A stretch of 53,202 bases of DNA from Chromatiales bacterium (GCA_027005735.1 JALTLF010000151.1:1-53202); one strand, 5' to 3'. Shown: positions 29,387 through 40,218, counted from the first letter of the stretch. A program made the numbers and translations. Notes: generated by a model not told the origin, from the sequence alone.

Positions 29387-30511
29387 CTAGTTGAGACTGT
29401 TGAAATGCTTGACCAGTTGTTGCGCCAGTTCCTCGGGGCTGGCGGACAGGGCCACCAGGCCGGTGGCGCGTGCGGCATCGGGCATGCTGCTCATGACGCA
29501 ACTGGCACCGTCCTGCGCCCACACCAGTCCGCCGCGTCGATGCATCTCGCGGATCCCCTCGCGGCCATCGTCCCCCAGGCCGCTGAAGAGGATCGCCCCG
29601 GAACGCGCCGGGTAACGCCGTGCCACGTCCTCGATGACCATGTCGATGGAGGGCGTGTAACGCGCCCGGCTCGGCGCGGGATGCAGTTCCACCGTACCCA
29701 CGGAGTTGATCACCAGGCGCTCCGCCACCGGCGCGAGCAAAACCTGCCCGTGGCGCAAGACGTGGCCCACCTGGGGCTGGCATACGCGCAACGGCGTCTC
29801 CCGGTCCAGTTGCTCGGCCAGCAGGCCGACGAAACGCGTGCCGAGGTGCTGCGCCAGCACGAAGGCCGCCGGGATGTCCGCCGGCAGGGCGGCGAGAAAA
29901 CGCTTGAGGGCCTCCGGCCCCCCCAGCGAGGCGCCGAGCACCCACACGTTCATGGCCACCTCGCCCTTGGGCGTCTGGCCGGGGAAGACGCGATCCTCGC
30001 CCAGCTTGATGGAGCCGCTGTCGAGGGCGTACATGCCCGAATCCATGCCCTCGCTGAGATTGACCTCGATGCCCGATTCGCGCGAGGCCAGCTCGACGAT
30101 CTTGCGTAACAGGGTGGTATGCCAGCGCGCCAGCGAGCGCGGCTCCCTGAGGGTCAGCGCGGAGATGTCGTTGAAGACGATGGGCACCGGCGAATCGTCC
30201 AGCAGGGCGTCGAGTACCGCCTCGTCGTGCTCAATGTCGTCATGCAGATCGAGGATCAACACCTCGGCCTCGCTGGCGGCGAGGCGGTCAATGAGACCGG
30301 CATGCAGGGATTCGCTCAGCACCACCTTGAGACCACGATCCTTGAGGGCGTTTTCCAGGTAGCTGCGCTGGCGCAGGGAATCGGAGGCAATGGCGATGTG
30401 GACCTTGCGCAACTCCAGCGTCGCGGGAGATGGCGAACGTTCCTCGGGCTTGCTCTCTGCGCCAGCGGCATCGACGGATAGCGCCTTGATGAATTTCATC
30501 GAGCCCTTCAT
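29387..30511 (-). CDS. chpB: CheB-type methylesterase with degenerate receiver
   Basis: A 374-residue protein. The C-terminal CheB domain (about 185-370) has the Ser-His-Asp triad: Ser195 in GASLGG, His222 in AQHLG and Asp315 in GLGDDG. It would demethylate or deamidate glutamates on PilJ. The N-terminal region (about 35-145) looks like a receiver fold. One Asp (88, LILDL) is retained, but the paired acidic residues at the first strand are replaced by IASDS and there is no Lys-Pro motif, so normal phospho-activation is doubtful. It starts 13 bp after chpA. Confidence 0.9.
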   Translation of the reverse strand: MKGSMKFIKALSVDAAGAESKPEERSPSPATLELRKVHIAIASDSLRQRSYLENALKDRGLKVVLSESLHAGLIDRLAASEAEVLILDLHDDIEHDEAVLDALLDDSPVPIVFNDISALTLREPRSLARWHTTLLRKIVELASRESGIEVNLSEGMDSGMYALDSGSIKLGEDRVFPGQTPKGEVAMNVWVLGASLGGPEALKRFLAALPADIPAAFVLAQHLGTRFVGLLAEQLDRETPLRVCQPQVGHVLRHGQVLLAPVAERLVINSVGTVELHPAPSRARYTPSIDMVIEDVARRYPARSGAILFSGLGDDGREGIREMHRRGGLVWAQDGASCVMSSMPDAARATGLVALSASPEELAQQLVKHFNSLN

Positions 30512-30523
30512 GGCGCGGCCCGC

Positions 30524-33500
30524 CTACTGCGACTCGGCGAGCAGGGCCGAAATATTGTCGATCAGGTCCGTCTCCTGGAAGGGCTTGCCCATGTAACGGT
30601 TCACACCGATGGCGAGCGCGCGATCACGGTGCTTTTCACCCGTACGCGAGGTGATCATGATAATGGGGATATTCTCCAGCGCCCTGTCGTTGCGCATGTT
30701 GGTGGCCAGCTCGAAACCGTCCATGCGTGGCATCTCGATGTCCAGCAGCATGATGTCGGGCTTCACTTCCTGCAACTGGGCCAGCGCATCGACGCCGTCC
30801 TTCGCGGTGACCACCTCCATGTCGTTGCGCTCCAGCAGGCGCGTGGTGACCTTGCGCACGGTGATGGAGTCGTCGACCACCATGACCAGGGGTTTCTTCG
30901 CCTCGGCGGCCTCTTCCTCGCTCGGCGCCACCGGCATGATCTCGGCCTCGGTGTGCTCGGCGAAGTCCACCATGCGCACCAGTGCGCCAAGATCGAGGAT
31001 CAGCACGACACTGCCGTCGCCCATGATGGTGGCACCGGAAATCCCCCGCAGGGTGCTCAGTTGCGGGCCCACCGGCTTGACCACCACTTCGCGGCTGCCG
31101 ATGAGGCCATCGACGCGGATGGCGGCGCGGAAGTCACCGCTGCGCACCAGCAACAGGGGGATGCGCTCGTCGGGCGCGGGCGTGCCGGCCTCGGCCAGGC
31201 CCAGCGTGGCGCCGAGGTTGAGGTAACGGTAGTCCTGCCCTACCCACTTGTAGAGCTTCTTCTCCGACTGCTGCAACTGCTGGATGACCTCGCCGCTGAC
31301 GCGCTCGACGCCTTCCACGCCCAGCAGCGGCACGGCGTAGGTTTCGTCGGCCACGTGTACCAGCAGGGCGCGGGTGACCGACAGCGATTGCGGCAGGCGC
31401 ACGATGAAGCTGGTGCCCTTACCCTTCTCGGTATCGATCTGCAGGGCGCCGCCGAGTTTCTTGATCTCGCTGCTCACCACGTCCATGCCCACGCCACGCC
31501 CGGCGATCTGGGTGACCTCGCTGGCGGTACTGAAGCCGGACTCCATGATCAGGTCCAGCAGTTCGTTCTTGCCCGGTGTCGCGTCGGGATCGAGCAGGCC
31601 ACGGTCGATGGCGGTGGCGCGCACGGCATCGAGATCGATGCCGCGACCGTCGTCACGCATGGTGATCACCAGGTCGTTGCCCTCGCGTTCCAGGTGCAGA
31701 TGGATCTGGCCTGTTTCCTTCTTGCCCGCCGCACTGCGCTCCGCGGGGCTTTCGATACCGTGGGCGATGGCATTGCGCAGCATGTGTTCCAGCGGCGCGA
31801 GCACGCGCTCGAGCACGGTGCGATCAAGTTCATTGTCCATGCCGTGGATGTGCAACTCGGCCTGCTTGCCCAGCTCCTGGCTGGTCTGGCGCGCGATGCG
31901 CCGCAGGCGCGGTACCTGGTTGGAGAAGGGCACCATGCGCGTGCGCATGAGGCCTTCCTGCAGCTCGGTATTCACGCGTGACTGTTGCAGCAGCAGGGTT
32001 TCCGACTCGCGCGTCAGGTTGGCAAGAATGTTGCGCAGGCTGTCGAGGTCATTGAGACTCTCCATCATGCCGCGCGAGAGCTGCTGCATCATGGTGAAGC
32101 GGTCGAACTCCAGCGGGTCGAAGTCTTCGTAACTGCGTCCCGTGGTCTCCTCGAAACGGTGCTGGATCTGCGCCTCGGCCTCGATCTCAAACTTGCGCAA
32201 CTGTTCGCGCAGGCGCGTGACGGTATCGTCCAGTTCCTGCAGGTTGTAGCGGAAGGTATTGTTCTGCTGCTCGAGGCGCGAGCGGTAAATACTCACTTCG
32301 CCGGCAAAGTTGACCAGATCGTCGACGAGATCGGCGCGCACGCGGATCTGCTCGCCCTGGGGTCGCACCACGGGCCGCGCGGGCTCCTTCTCCGCCGGCG
32401 CGACATCGGGAGCGGCCTCCGGCACCGGCTCGGGCGCGCGGCCCTCCAGCGGCACCACGTTGTCGGCGCCCGGGCTGGTGTCCGGGGCTTCCTCGGCCGG
32501 GACGGTGAGATCGAGATCCGGCGCGGGCCCTTCCTCTTCCTCGGGCAACATCAATTCCATCTCCTCGGAATCGGCGCCACCCGGCTCCGGCGAGGACGCC
32601 GGGCCGTCCGTGTCATCGACCTCGGTCTCCGCAGTGGCTTCGGAGAAGTCAAATTCGATCTCCTGGGTCCGATCCGCGGCCTCCGGCGAGGACGACGCGC
32701 TCTCCTCGGCGGGAGACACGGGCGACGGCGCCGCGGCTTCTTCTGCCACCTCGCCGCCGGCGGCCAGGGTGTCGAGCTGGCCGACGAGTTCCGTCGCGGC
32801 CGCCAGGGGACCACGCCGGCGCAGCTGTTCGAGCATCTCGACGAGGCGGTCCTGCGCCTTGAGCAGCAGATTGAACATGGTCGGCGAGACCTGGAGGCGG
32901 CCATCCACCACCGCGGTCAGGAGGGTCTCGATACTGTGGGCAAGATCGCCGATCTCGCTGACCCCCGCCATGCGCGCGCCGCCCTTGAGGGTGTGGAGCT
33001 GGCGTTGCAGGGCCTCGATGTATTCACCATTGGCCTCGTCCTCGGCCCAGGCATGCAGGGTATTGTCGCTCTCCTCGAGGATTTCCGTGCCTTCTTCGAG
33101 GAAGATCTCCAGCAACTCCTCGTCATACTCCTGCGGCAGGGCCGCCGCTTCGGGCGCCGGCGCCGCGTCCGCGCCCCCGGCCGTGGCGGCATCGTCGCCC
33201 GGCGCGCTCTCCGCCGCAAGCTCGTCGTGGAGGGCCTGGATACGCGTGAGCAGGGCGCTGTTGTCGGCCAGCGGCTCGCCCGGCGTGCCCACCTGTTCCA
33301 CCGCCTGGGTGACGTACTCAACGTAGTCCTCGAGCAGATCCACCGCGGCCGTGGGCAGGGACTGCGAGACATCGGACAGCAGCTTGACGTACTTCTCGAA
33401 CAGACCGCTCAGTGCCGCCACGGGCTGCATGCCGGTGGTGCGCGAACTGCCCGAGAGGGTATGCAGGGCACGCAGCAGCTCCGGCGTGACCTCGCTGTTT

Positions 33501-36500
33501 TCCATGATGCGCGCATTGAAGATATATTCGCGCAAGGTCTTGAGGTGAACGTCGGCCTCGTTGCTGTAGATCTGGCGCAGACCGGGATCGATGTCCGGCA
33601 CCACGAACTCACCCTCGACCGCCTCGTGACTCACCGGTGGAGCGGGAGCGACACCCTCTTCCTCGAGACGCTCGATCTCCGTCTCCAGCACCTGCAGGCC
33701 GGTATCCAGATCCACCGGCGTCTCGGCCGCACCCTCCGGTGTTTCATCGGACCGTTCCTCCGCCTGTATCTCGGGAGCGGTGCCCGTGATGTCGGCTTCA
33801 CCGGGGGGCTCGGGCACGGCCTCCAGCATGTCCTCGCTGACTTCCTTGCCCTGGGAAATGTCATGGGCCATTTCCATGAGATGGAAGACCTGGTGATCCG
33901 GCGTCGTGCCCTTGCGGAAGGCATCGAACAGGGCCGGCAGGAGGGCCTGCGCCTTTTCCAGCAGGCGGAAGATGGCCGGTGTGGGCTCGATGGTCCCGTC
34001 GATGACGCGGTTGAGCATGTTCTCGCAGGCCCAGGCAAACTCGCCCAGATCCTGTGCCCCCACCAGGCGGCCACTGCCCTTGAGGGTATGGAAGGAACGT
34101 CGCAGCTCCTTGAGCGATTCGCTGTCCTCCTGGTTGGCCAGCCAGCGCGGCAGCAGGCGGGAGATATTGCCGTGCTCCTCATCGGCCTCTTCGAGGAAGA
34201 TTTCGATGATCTCGTCATCGATCTCCTCGATCACCGAGGCCGGCTGTGCGGCGCTGCTCGAAGCGGCGGTGGGCGCCGGCGTGTTCGCGGTGTCGCCGGC
34301 GGCGGTCTCGAGGGCGACCTCTTCCTCGACGCTGAAGGGGATCTCGCCGCTGGCAAGGGCATCGAGATCCAGATCGGAGAGATCGTCCATGCCCTCGATA
34401 CGAAACTCTTCGCTACCCAGTCCCTTGCGCGTTTCACTGCTGTCATTGACCGGCGACAGATCCACCACCGTGTCTTCGTCGGGGCCTCCACCCATGCCGG
34501 TATCGATGTCGATACCGCCTGCCGCCTCGCCGTCAGCGGCACCTTCCACATCCGGCGCCCGCAGTTCGGCGGTATCCAGTTCCGGGCCTTCCTCCTCGAG
34601 CGGGATATCGAGCAACATCTCTTCCGAGTCGGCCCCTTCCAGGGCATCGCCGATATCGGTCAGGGTCTCGGCCGAGGGATCGATGCCGCCCTCGGGCATG
34701 GGGATGTCGGTCAGGGTGTCATCGTTGAGATCGACCGAATCCGCCTGCGGAGGAGACTCCGGCAGGTCGCCGAGCTCGATATCGACCATGGTTTGATCAT
34801 CATGATCAGGAAAATCATCTGTCGACAACACCTCCGTATCGGCGCTACTGCGTTCATGCACATCCGTGTACTCGGTATCACTGAGCAGGCCAAGCTGGGT
34901 GAGACTCTGCTCGGCCACCTGCAGGATGGACTCGGGACGGCCCCAGCCCTCCATGAGGGACTCGAGATAGTATTCGATGCTGCTGATGGCATCGGCGAGC
35001 ACATCCAGCGAGGAGTCTTCAGGCGCTATCTTGCCGGGAATGAGTTCCTGCTCGATGTAACGGCCGGCGACACTGAGCAGTTCCGCCGCCTGCTCGAGAT
35101 TGAGCATCGCCAGGCCACCCTGGATCTGCGCCATGTATTGGGGCACCTTCTCCAGCAGGTCGGGCCGCGAGGGCGTGCGGCTGAAGTCGGTGAGGGCCTC
35201 CTTGATGCGCGCCATGTCCTCGGAGACTTCCTTGAGGACCGACTTCATCAGCTGGCGGTCGGTAATGTTTATCGAGGTGGCAACGGCATCGGCGTCCTCC
35301 GCCTCTTCGTTGACCACCCGCGCGGTAGACAGATCACCGAGTGCACCCTCCACCGCCAGCAGGGAAGCGGCGGTATCCATGAGCACCGCCTCGTCGATGT
35401 CACGCTTGCCCTGCACCATGTCGTTGAGGACCGCGGCCTGGTCGATCACTTCCTTGCGCTGCACGCCGAGGCCCAGCATGCCGAGGGTATCGGACATCTG
35501 GGTGAGGGTTTCGGCCAGTCCCCGCAGGGTACCGGTATCGCGCGACTCGCTGCGCACGAACAGGTCGAGGCCGTCCTTGACGCGGGTCAGATCGTCGATG
35601 AGCACCGCCGAGACGGTCTTCATCAGTTCGGCGTTGGGACCCGTCATGTCGGCACGGGCCTTCTCCAGGGATTCCTTGTCGGGCAGGGCCTCGGCAAGGC
35701 CGAAGGCATCCTTGAGCTCGGTAACCAGTTCGCCGCTGGAGCGGGAGCAGGAGACGTAATAAAGGAGGTTCTTCAGCAACTCGGTGGGCGGTGTCTCCTT
35801 CAGCGCCGCCTCGCCATGATCGATGATGCGCTTGATCTGGCGATCGACGTTACCCATCAGCAGCTTCAGTGCCACGCTGGATTCGAGCCCGCCGTCGCGC
35901 AGACCCTCCACCACGCCACTGGCCACCCAGAACATGCGGTTGGCCTCGTTGTCGTTGGCGGCCTTGCGCAGCTTGTCGATGACCTGCTGGATCCTGTTCA
36001 GGCTGCCGTCGGGGTCGGTATCGCGGAACCAGCCCAGCAGGCCCAGGTGGTAGGCATGGCGCAACTTGCTGGCGAGATGCGGCAGGTCCTCGGTCTCCTC
36101 GGCCAGCGGCGCCACCAGCGGCGCCTCGACGGAGAGATCGGGCTGGAAGAGGGCGTTTTCCGTCAACAGGGCTTCGCCGCGCGCGGCACGCAGATCATTG
36201 AGCAGGGGCAGCAACAGGACCGGCATGTCCCGCGCGCCGTTCTGCAGGCGCTCCAGGTAATCCGGCAACTGCAGGATACCGCGCATCAGGACCTCGTAGG
36301 CGTCCTCGCGGTTGTTGACCCTGTTCTCGAGCAGGGCCTCGGTGAGCTTCTCCATCTCCTCGGCCACCATGGAGGCGCCGTAGAGTTCCACCATCTGCAG
36401 GGTGCCGTGCACCTGGTGCAGGTAGTTGATGCAGAAACGCAGCTGCGACTCGTCGTCCGGCGTCTCGACATAGGTCTCGAGTGCCGAACGCGCCTGGTTG

Positions 36501-36574
36501 AGAGTGTCGTCGATCTCCGACTTGACCCAGCCAAGCGTGTTGATATCGAGCTGACTCTGGCTCGGCACGCTCAT
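30524..36574 (-). CDS. chpA: ChpA/PilL multi-domain chemosensory histidine kinase
   Basis: A 2016-residue hybrid kinase controlling type IV pili. An N-terminal Hpt-like domain has His53 (HQVHGT), followed by helical domains without obvious phospho-His (about 150-560) and an acidic linker. Three typical Hpt domains have His829 (HTLKGSG), His1038 (HTLSGSS) and His1194 (HTLKGGA). After a second acidic linker come the dimerisation helices (about 1410-1560), the ATPase (HMLRNAIAHG, DDGRGID, GRGVGMD; about 1560-1735), a CheW domain (about 1735-1880) and a receiver (Asp1945). A longer frame opens upstream, but the ATG at 36574 has GAGGAGAGG and overlaps the pilK stop (ATGA). Confidence 0.95.
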   Translation of the reverse strand: MSVPSQSQLDINTLGWVKSEIDDTLNQARSALETYVETPDDESQLRFCINYLHQVHGTLQMVELYGASMVAEEMEKLTEALLENRVNNREDAYEVLMRGILQLPDYLERLQNGARDMPVLLLPLLNDLRAARGEALLTENALFQPDLSVEAPLVAPLAEETEDLPHLASKLRHAYHLGLLGWFRDTDPDGSLNRIQQVIDKLRKAANDNEANRMFWVASGVVEGLRDGGLESSVALKLLMGNVDRQIKRIIDHGEAALKETPPTELLKNLLYYVSCSRSSGELVTELKDAFGLAEALPDKESLEKARADMTGPNAELMKTVSAVLIDDLTRVKDGLDLFVRSESRDTGTLRGLAETLTQMSDTLGMLGLGVQRKEVIDQAAVLNDMVQGKRDIDEAVLMDTAASLLAVEGALGDLSTARVVNEEAEDADAVATSINITDRQLMKSVLKEVSEDMARIKEALTDFSRTPSRPDLLEKVPQYMAQIQGGLAMLNLEQAAELLSVAGRYIEQELIPGKIAPEDSSLDVLADAISSIEYYLESLMEGWGRPESILQVAEQSLTQLGLLSDTEYTDVHERSSADTEVLSTDDFPDHDDQTMVDIELGDLPESPPQADSVDLNDDTLTDIPMPEGGIDPSAETLTDIGDALEGADSEEMLLDIPLEEEGPELDTAELRAPDVEGAADGEAAGGIDIDTGMGGGPDEDTVVDLSPVNDSSETRKGLGSEEFRIEGMDDLSDLDLDALASGEIPFSVEEEVALETAAGDTANTPAPTAASSSAAQPASVIEEIDDEIIEIFLEEADEEHGNISRLLPRWLANQEDSESLKELRRSFHTLKGSGRLVGAQDLGEFAWACENMLNRVIDGTIEPTPAIFRLLEKAQALLPALFDAFRKGTTPDHQVFHLMEMAHDISQGKEVSEDMLEAVPEPPGEADITGTAPEIQAEERSDETPEGAAETPVDLDTGLQVLETEIERLEEEGVAPAPPVSHEAVEGEFVVPDIDPGLRQIYSNEADVHLKTLREYIFNARIMENSEVTPELLRALHTLSGSSRTTGMQPVAALSGLFEKYVKLLSDVSQSLPTAAVDLLEDYVEYVTQAVEQVGTPGEPLADNSALLTRIQALHDELAAESAPGDDAATAGGADAAPAPEAAALPQEYDEELLEIFLEEGTEILEESDNTLHAWAEDEANGEYIEALQRQLHTLKGGARMAGVSEIGDLAHSIETLLTAVVDGRLQVSPTMFNLLLKAQDRLVEMLEQLRRRGPLAAATELVGQLDTLAAGGEVAEEAAAPSPVSPAEESASSSPEAADRTQEIEFDFSEATAETEVDDTDGPASSPEPGGADSEEMELMLPEEEEGPAPDLDLTVPAEEAPDTSPGADNVVPLEGRAPEPVPEAAPDVAPAEKEPARPVVRPQGEQIRVRADLVDDLVNFAGEVSIYRSRLEQQNNTFRYNLQELDDTVTRLREQLRKFEIEAEAQIQHRFEETTGRSYEDFDPLEFDRFTMMQQLSRGMMESLNDLDSLRNILANLTRESETLLLQQSRVNTELQEGLMRTRMVPFSNQVPRLRRIARQTSQELGKQAELHIHGMDNELDRTVLERVLAPLEHMLRNAIAHGIESPAERSAAGKKETGQIHLHLEREGNDLVITMRDDGRGIDLDAVRATAIDRGLLDPDATPGKNELLDLIMESGFSTASEVTQIAGRGVGMDVVSSEIKKLGGALQIDTEKGKGTSFIVRLPQSLSVTRALLVHVADETYAVPLLGVEGVERVSGEVIQQLQQSEKKLYKWVGQDYRYLNLGATLGLAEAGTPAPDERIPLLLVRSGDFRAAIRVDGLIGSREVVVKPVGPQLSTLRGISGATIMGDGSVVLILDLGALVRMVDFAEHTEAEIMPVAPSEEEAAEAKKPLVMVVDDSITVRKVTTRLLERNDMEVVTAKDGVDALAQLQEVKPDIMLLDIEMPRMDGFELATNMRNDRALENIPIIMITSRTGEKHRDRALAIGVNRYMGKPFQETDLIDNISALLAESQ

Positions 36575-37482
36575 GCGGCCCTCTCCTCGTCGGGCAGCCG
36601 CCGGAAAGCGACCACGTCTTCGTTGGGTATCTGCACCAGTCGTTCGTGGCGCCACTTGACGAGTTCGCCGGCGCCAAGGATCAGCAGGCCGCCAGGACGC
36701 AGGTGCTCCACCAGGCTGTTGGCGATTTCCGCGCGCCGTTCGCGCTTGAAATAAATGAGCACATTCTGACAGAAGATGATGTCCATCTTGCCCAGCGAGG
36801 CATCGCCTACATCGACGAGATTCATGAGCGTGAAGCACACGCGATCACGGATGGTCCGGCTGAGACGGTAGTGATCGAGGTCATAGGGCAGGAAATAGCG
36901 GCGCAGGAGCTTCACCGGCAGGTTGCGCAGGCGATTGCGATGGTAGATCCCCTGGCGGGCCGTGGCCAGCGAGGCGCGGCTGATATCCGTCGCGGTGACG
37001 GAGAAATAGTTTTCCAGTTCGTGATTGAGAAGGTAGTCGTCCAGTGCGATGGCAAGGGAATACGGCTCTTCACCGGTGGCGCACCCGACGCTCCACACGT
37101 CGATATTGGTCCGGCTTTCATCGCCACGACCGATGAAGCGGAAGAACTGGTCCTCCAGCAGTTGCAGGGCGGCACTGTCACGGTAGAAACGGGTTTCGTG
37201 CACCGTCAGGTGATCGACCAGCAGCTCCCACTCCACGGCACCGTGCGGTCCGTCCTCCAGCAGGCGCATGTATTCGCCATAGCTGTGGCAACCCACTTCG
37301 CTCATGCGCTGGTCGAGGCTGGTGACCAGGAAGGAGCGCCGCTCCGCCGGGATGGTAATGCCGATACGTTCCTCCAGCATTTCCTGCCAGTGCTGAAACA
37401 TACCGTCATCCATGGGCAGAGGGCTGTGCATGGGCCGCCTTCCAGGTTCTGTCGCCAGCGTCTGTGCCGTACTCGTCGTCAT
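36571..37482 (-). CDS. pilK: CheR-type chemoreceptor methyltransferase PilK
   Basis: A 303-residue SAM-dependent methyltransferase that methylates glutamates on the MCP. The CheR N-terminal helical domain (about 28-90) includes HETRFYRD. The catalytic domain has SVGCATGEEPYSLA, the SAM-binding motif, then VTATDIS and IIFCQNVLIYF. It overlaps the chpA start by 4 bp, so coupling is likely. No strong ribosome-binding site is seen; in-frame ATGs at residues 18, 24 and 28 are possible alternatives. Confidence 0.93.
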   Translation of the reverse strand: MTTSTAQTLATEPGRRPMHSPLPMDDGMFQHWQEMLEERIGITIPAERRSFLVTSLDQRMSEVGCHSYGEYMRLLEDGPHGAVEWELLVDHLTVHETRFYRDSAALQLLEDQFFRFIGRGDESRTNIDVWSVGCATGEEPYSLAIALDDYLLNHELENYFSVTATDISRASLATARQGIYHRNRLRNLPVKLLRRYFLPYDLDHYRLSRTIRDRVCFTLMNLVDVGDASLGKMDIIFCQNVLIYFKRERRAEIANSLVEHLRPGGLLILGAGELVKWRHERLVQIPNEDVVAFRRLPDEERAA

Positions 37483-37508
37483 AGATTAGCGCCGTTGTCG
37501 CCGCACGC

Positions 37509-39554
37509 TCAGGCCGGCAGCTTGAAGCCCGCAACCGAACGACGCAGCTCGTTGGCCAGCTCGGCAAGGTTACCGATGGAGGCCGCCGTTTCGTTGGTAC
37601 CGGCCGACGTCTGCGTGGTGATCTCCTGAATGACGTTCATGGTATCGGAGATGTTGGCCGCGGCGCTTGCCTGTTGCGCGGCGGACTCGGAAATGTTCCG
37701 GATCAGCTCCGACAGGTGGGTGTTGGCCTGCTCGATGGCCGCCAGCGCCTGGCCGGCGTCCTGCGCCAGTTGCGCCCCCTGCACCACGTTGGAGGTACTT
37801 TGCTCCATGGAGGCCACCGCCTCATTGGTGTCGGTCTGGATGGTTTTCACCAGGGCCTCGATTTGGCGCGTCGCATCGGCGGAGCGTTCCGCGAGTCGCT
37901 GTACTTCGTCCGCCACCACCGCGAAGCCGCGGCCCGCCTCGCCGGCCATGGCGGCCTGGATGGCGGCGTTCAGCGCGAGGATGTTCGTCTGCTCGGCGAT
38001 GTCGTTGATGAGTTCCACGATTTCACCGATTTCCTGCGAGGACTCACCGAGACGCTTGATACGCTTCGAGGTCTCCTGGATGTTTTCGCGGATGGCATCC
38101 ATACCCTGGATGGTCTTCTGTACCGCGAGGGTCCCTTCGTGGGCCGTGGCCACCGAGCGGTTCGCTTCGTTGGCCAGTTCCGCCGCATGCGAGGAAACGC
38201 CCTCGATGGACACCGCCATCTCGTTGATGGCGGAGCTCGCCGCCGTGATCTGCTGGGCCTGGTGGTCCGAGGCCTCGGCGAGGTGCATGGCGGTGGCCTG
38301 CGTCTGCTGGGCCGCCGAGGAGACCTGCTGCGTGGTCTCGTTGATGGCGGTAACCAGGTTACGCAGCGCGTCGATAGTGTAGTTGATGGAGTCCGCGATG
38401 GCGCCCGTGATGTCCTCGGTTACCGTCGCCTCCACCGTCAGGTCACCGTCGGCGAGGTCACCCATTTCGTCGAGCAGCCGCAGGATGGCCTGCTGGTTGC
38501 GTTCGTTGGTTTCCTGGGTCTCCTGGCGCTGCTGCATGGCCAGCTCGCGTTGTTCTTCCACGAAGCTCAACTGCTCGCGGCTGTAACGCCAGTAGGTAAA
38601 GCCGAGCAACAACAGCAGAACGAGGGTCAGGATGGAGAGACCCTGGGCCAGTTGCCCGGAGAGGCGCGTGGAGATGGCGTCGCTGTAGGCACCTTCCAGC
38701 GCCACGATGCTGGCAAACAGGGGCTCGCTGTCCGCGATGACCGCCTCCGCCGCGTCGGAAATGTTGAACATCTCCGGTGAGCGCTCGAGGATGGCGCCCA
38801 CCTTGGCGCTCATCTGGTCGAACAGCCTGGAGACTTCCTGCAGGCGCTTGCGCGCCACGGGGTTAGTGACCCGGGTGACACCGATGGTGCGACTGCCGCG
38901 CAACATGCCGTCGAGAACGCGGCCATAGGTGGCAGCGTCACGACCAAAGGTGTCCGCCGCGGTGACCGCACCCTCACCACCTTCCAGTACGCGGGGCACG
39001 TTGGAGGCGATACGCTGGATGAGCATCAACTGGCGCGTGGCGATATAGACCTGTTCGGGGTCGGTGTTGATGCGCTTGAGCGTAGAAACCACTTCGTCGG
39101 TTTGCGCCAGCAGGGTCGGTATCTGCTCGTTGATACTCTGGATACTGCCACGCATGGAGGCGATCACGTCGCGGCCGTTGACGATGATGTCGACGTTCTT
39201 CGAAAACCCGCCCCACTGATCTTCCAGTTCCAGCAGGCGGCTGCTGGCCAGCGCCGGGGTGTTTTCCCGTTGCCATTGAACGATGCCGTCGAATTCATCG
39301 CGCGCCGTCTGCAGGGCCGGGAACATGGCCACGTCGCCACGCGCAGCCTCGGCGGCCAGCTTGGCGATCTTCTGTGACAGTACCTTCTGGGTACCAAGTC
39401 GGGCGATGTATTCGTTGTCCTGTTTACCCTGCTGGGCATCGACGATGAAGAAACCGACCGTGGCAAGCACGGACAGGATCAATGCGCCGATGACGACCAG
39501 CAGAATGCGACCGGATGACAACCCGGTCAAACCGCCTTTCTGTGTCTCCGCCAT
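37509..39554 (-). CDS. pilJ: Methyl-accepting chemotaxis protein PilJ
   Basis: A 681-residue receptor. TM1 is at about 17-38 and TM2 at about 300-322 ([13 protein letters not shown]), enclosing a periplasmic sensor of about 260 residues with the PilJ type IV pili sensing pattern. A HAMP-like region and the coiled-coil signalling domain follow. Its tip reads [18 protein letters not shown], with the [15 protein letters not shown] segment next. The frame extends to 39632, but the ATG at 39554 has AGGAG at good spacing and gives a normal N-terminus. Upstream is pilI (104-bp gap), downstream pilK. Confidence 0.94.
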   Translation of the reverse strand: MAETQKGGLTGLSSGRILLVVIGALILSVLATVGFFIVDAQQGKQDNEYIARLGTQKVLSQKIAKLAAEAARGDVAMFPALQTARDEFDGIVQWQRENTPALASSRLLELEDQWGGFSKNVDIIVNGRDVIASMRGSIQSINEQIPTLLAQTDEVVSTLKRINTDPEQVYIATRQLMLIQRIASNVPRVLEGGEGAVTAADTFGRDAATYGRVLDGMLRGSRTIGVTRVTNPVARKRLQEVSRLFDQMSAKVGAILERSPEMFNISDAAEAVIADSEPLFASIVALEGAYSDAISTRLSGQLAQGLSILTLVLLLLLGFTYWRYSREQLSFVEEQRELAMQQRQETQETNERNQQAILRLLDEMGDLADGDLTVEATVTEDITGAIADSINYTIDALRNLVTAINETTQQVSSAAQQTQATAMHLAEASDHQAQQITAASSAINEMAVSIEGVSSHAAELANEANRSVATAHEGTLAVQKTIQGMDAIRENIQETSKRIKRLGESSQEIGEIVELINDIAEQTNILALNAAIQAAMAGEAGRGFAVVADEVQRLAERSADATRQIEALVKTIQTDTNEAVASMEQSTSNVVQGAQLAQDAGQALAAIEQANTHLSELIRNISESAAQQASAAANISDTMNVIQEITTQTSAGTNETAASIGNLAELANELRRSVAGFKLPA

Positions 39555-39658
39555 GGTAGTACTCCTAGCGTCGGTGGTGTATTCATTATGTTCATGTATC
39601 CGCCGGACATTTCTCAGCCACACCGGCGGCATTACCCGATTTTCAACATCCTGTCAGA

Positions 39659-40210
39659 TCAGCTGTGCGAGGCCACCTGCACGAACTGATCGCTCTCGCG
39701 CAACTTGCGCAAGCTGAAAATCGCCCACAGGTCGTTTCCCTGCCGGTAGGCGCCGGAGAGATACCGTCGCATGCTGTCCGATGCGGGCGGTAACTCGTCG
39801 GTATAATCCTCATCGAAAAAATGCCGCATGCCGACGACTTCGTCGACCACCAGTCCCGCCGAGAGATCACCCTCGTGGACCACCAGCACCCGCGTGCTAC
39901 GCCCCGTTTGCGAGACGCGCTCGTCGATGAGCCCCTGCAAGTCCAGTATCGGCAGCAGGGTACCGCGAATGTTCGCCAGCCCCCTGACCCAGCTATGCGC
40001 ACCCGGTACGCGCGTCATCTCCGGGTAGTCGAGTATCTCGTCCACGTCTTCGAGCCTGGAGACCAGGTTCAGGCCGGCCACCGAGAAGCCGATGCCCGAC
40101 CAGGTACGCCGCACCTCTACCTGTTGCGGCAGGCCCAGCGCGTGGCTGCGGCTGCGTTGTTCCAGTTCCCGCAGCAGGTCGAAAGGCTGTTGCGGCTGCG
40201 TGGCAACCAT
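39659..40210 (-). CDS. pilI: CheW-like adaptor PilI
   Basis: A 183-residue CheW-domain protein linking PilJ to ChpA. The typical pattern is seen in WVRGLANIRGTLLPILDLQG and the AGLVVDEVVGMRHF strand. The N-terminal 30 residues (DLLRELEQRSR) resemble Pseudomonas PilI. It starts 8 bp after the pilH stop, so the two are cotranscribed. Confidence 0.92.
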   Translation of the reverse strand: MVATQPQQPFDLLRELEQRSRSHALGLPQQVEVRRTWSGIGFSVAGLNLVSRLEDVDEILDYPEMTRVPGAHSWVRGLANIRGTLLPILDLQGLIDERVSQTGRSTRVLVVHEGDLSAGLVVDEVVGMRHFFDEDYTDELPPASDSMRRYLSGAYRQGNDLWAIFSLRKLRESDQFVQVASHS

Positions 40211-40218
40211 CTTCGTCG

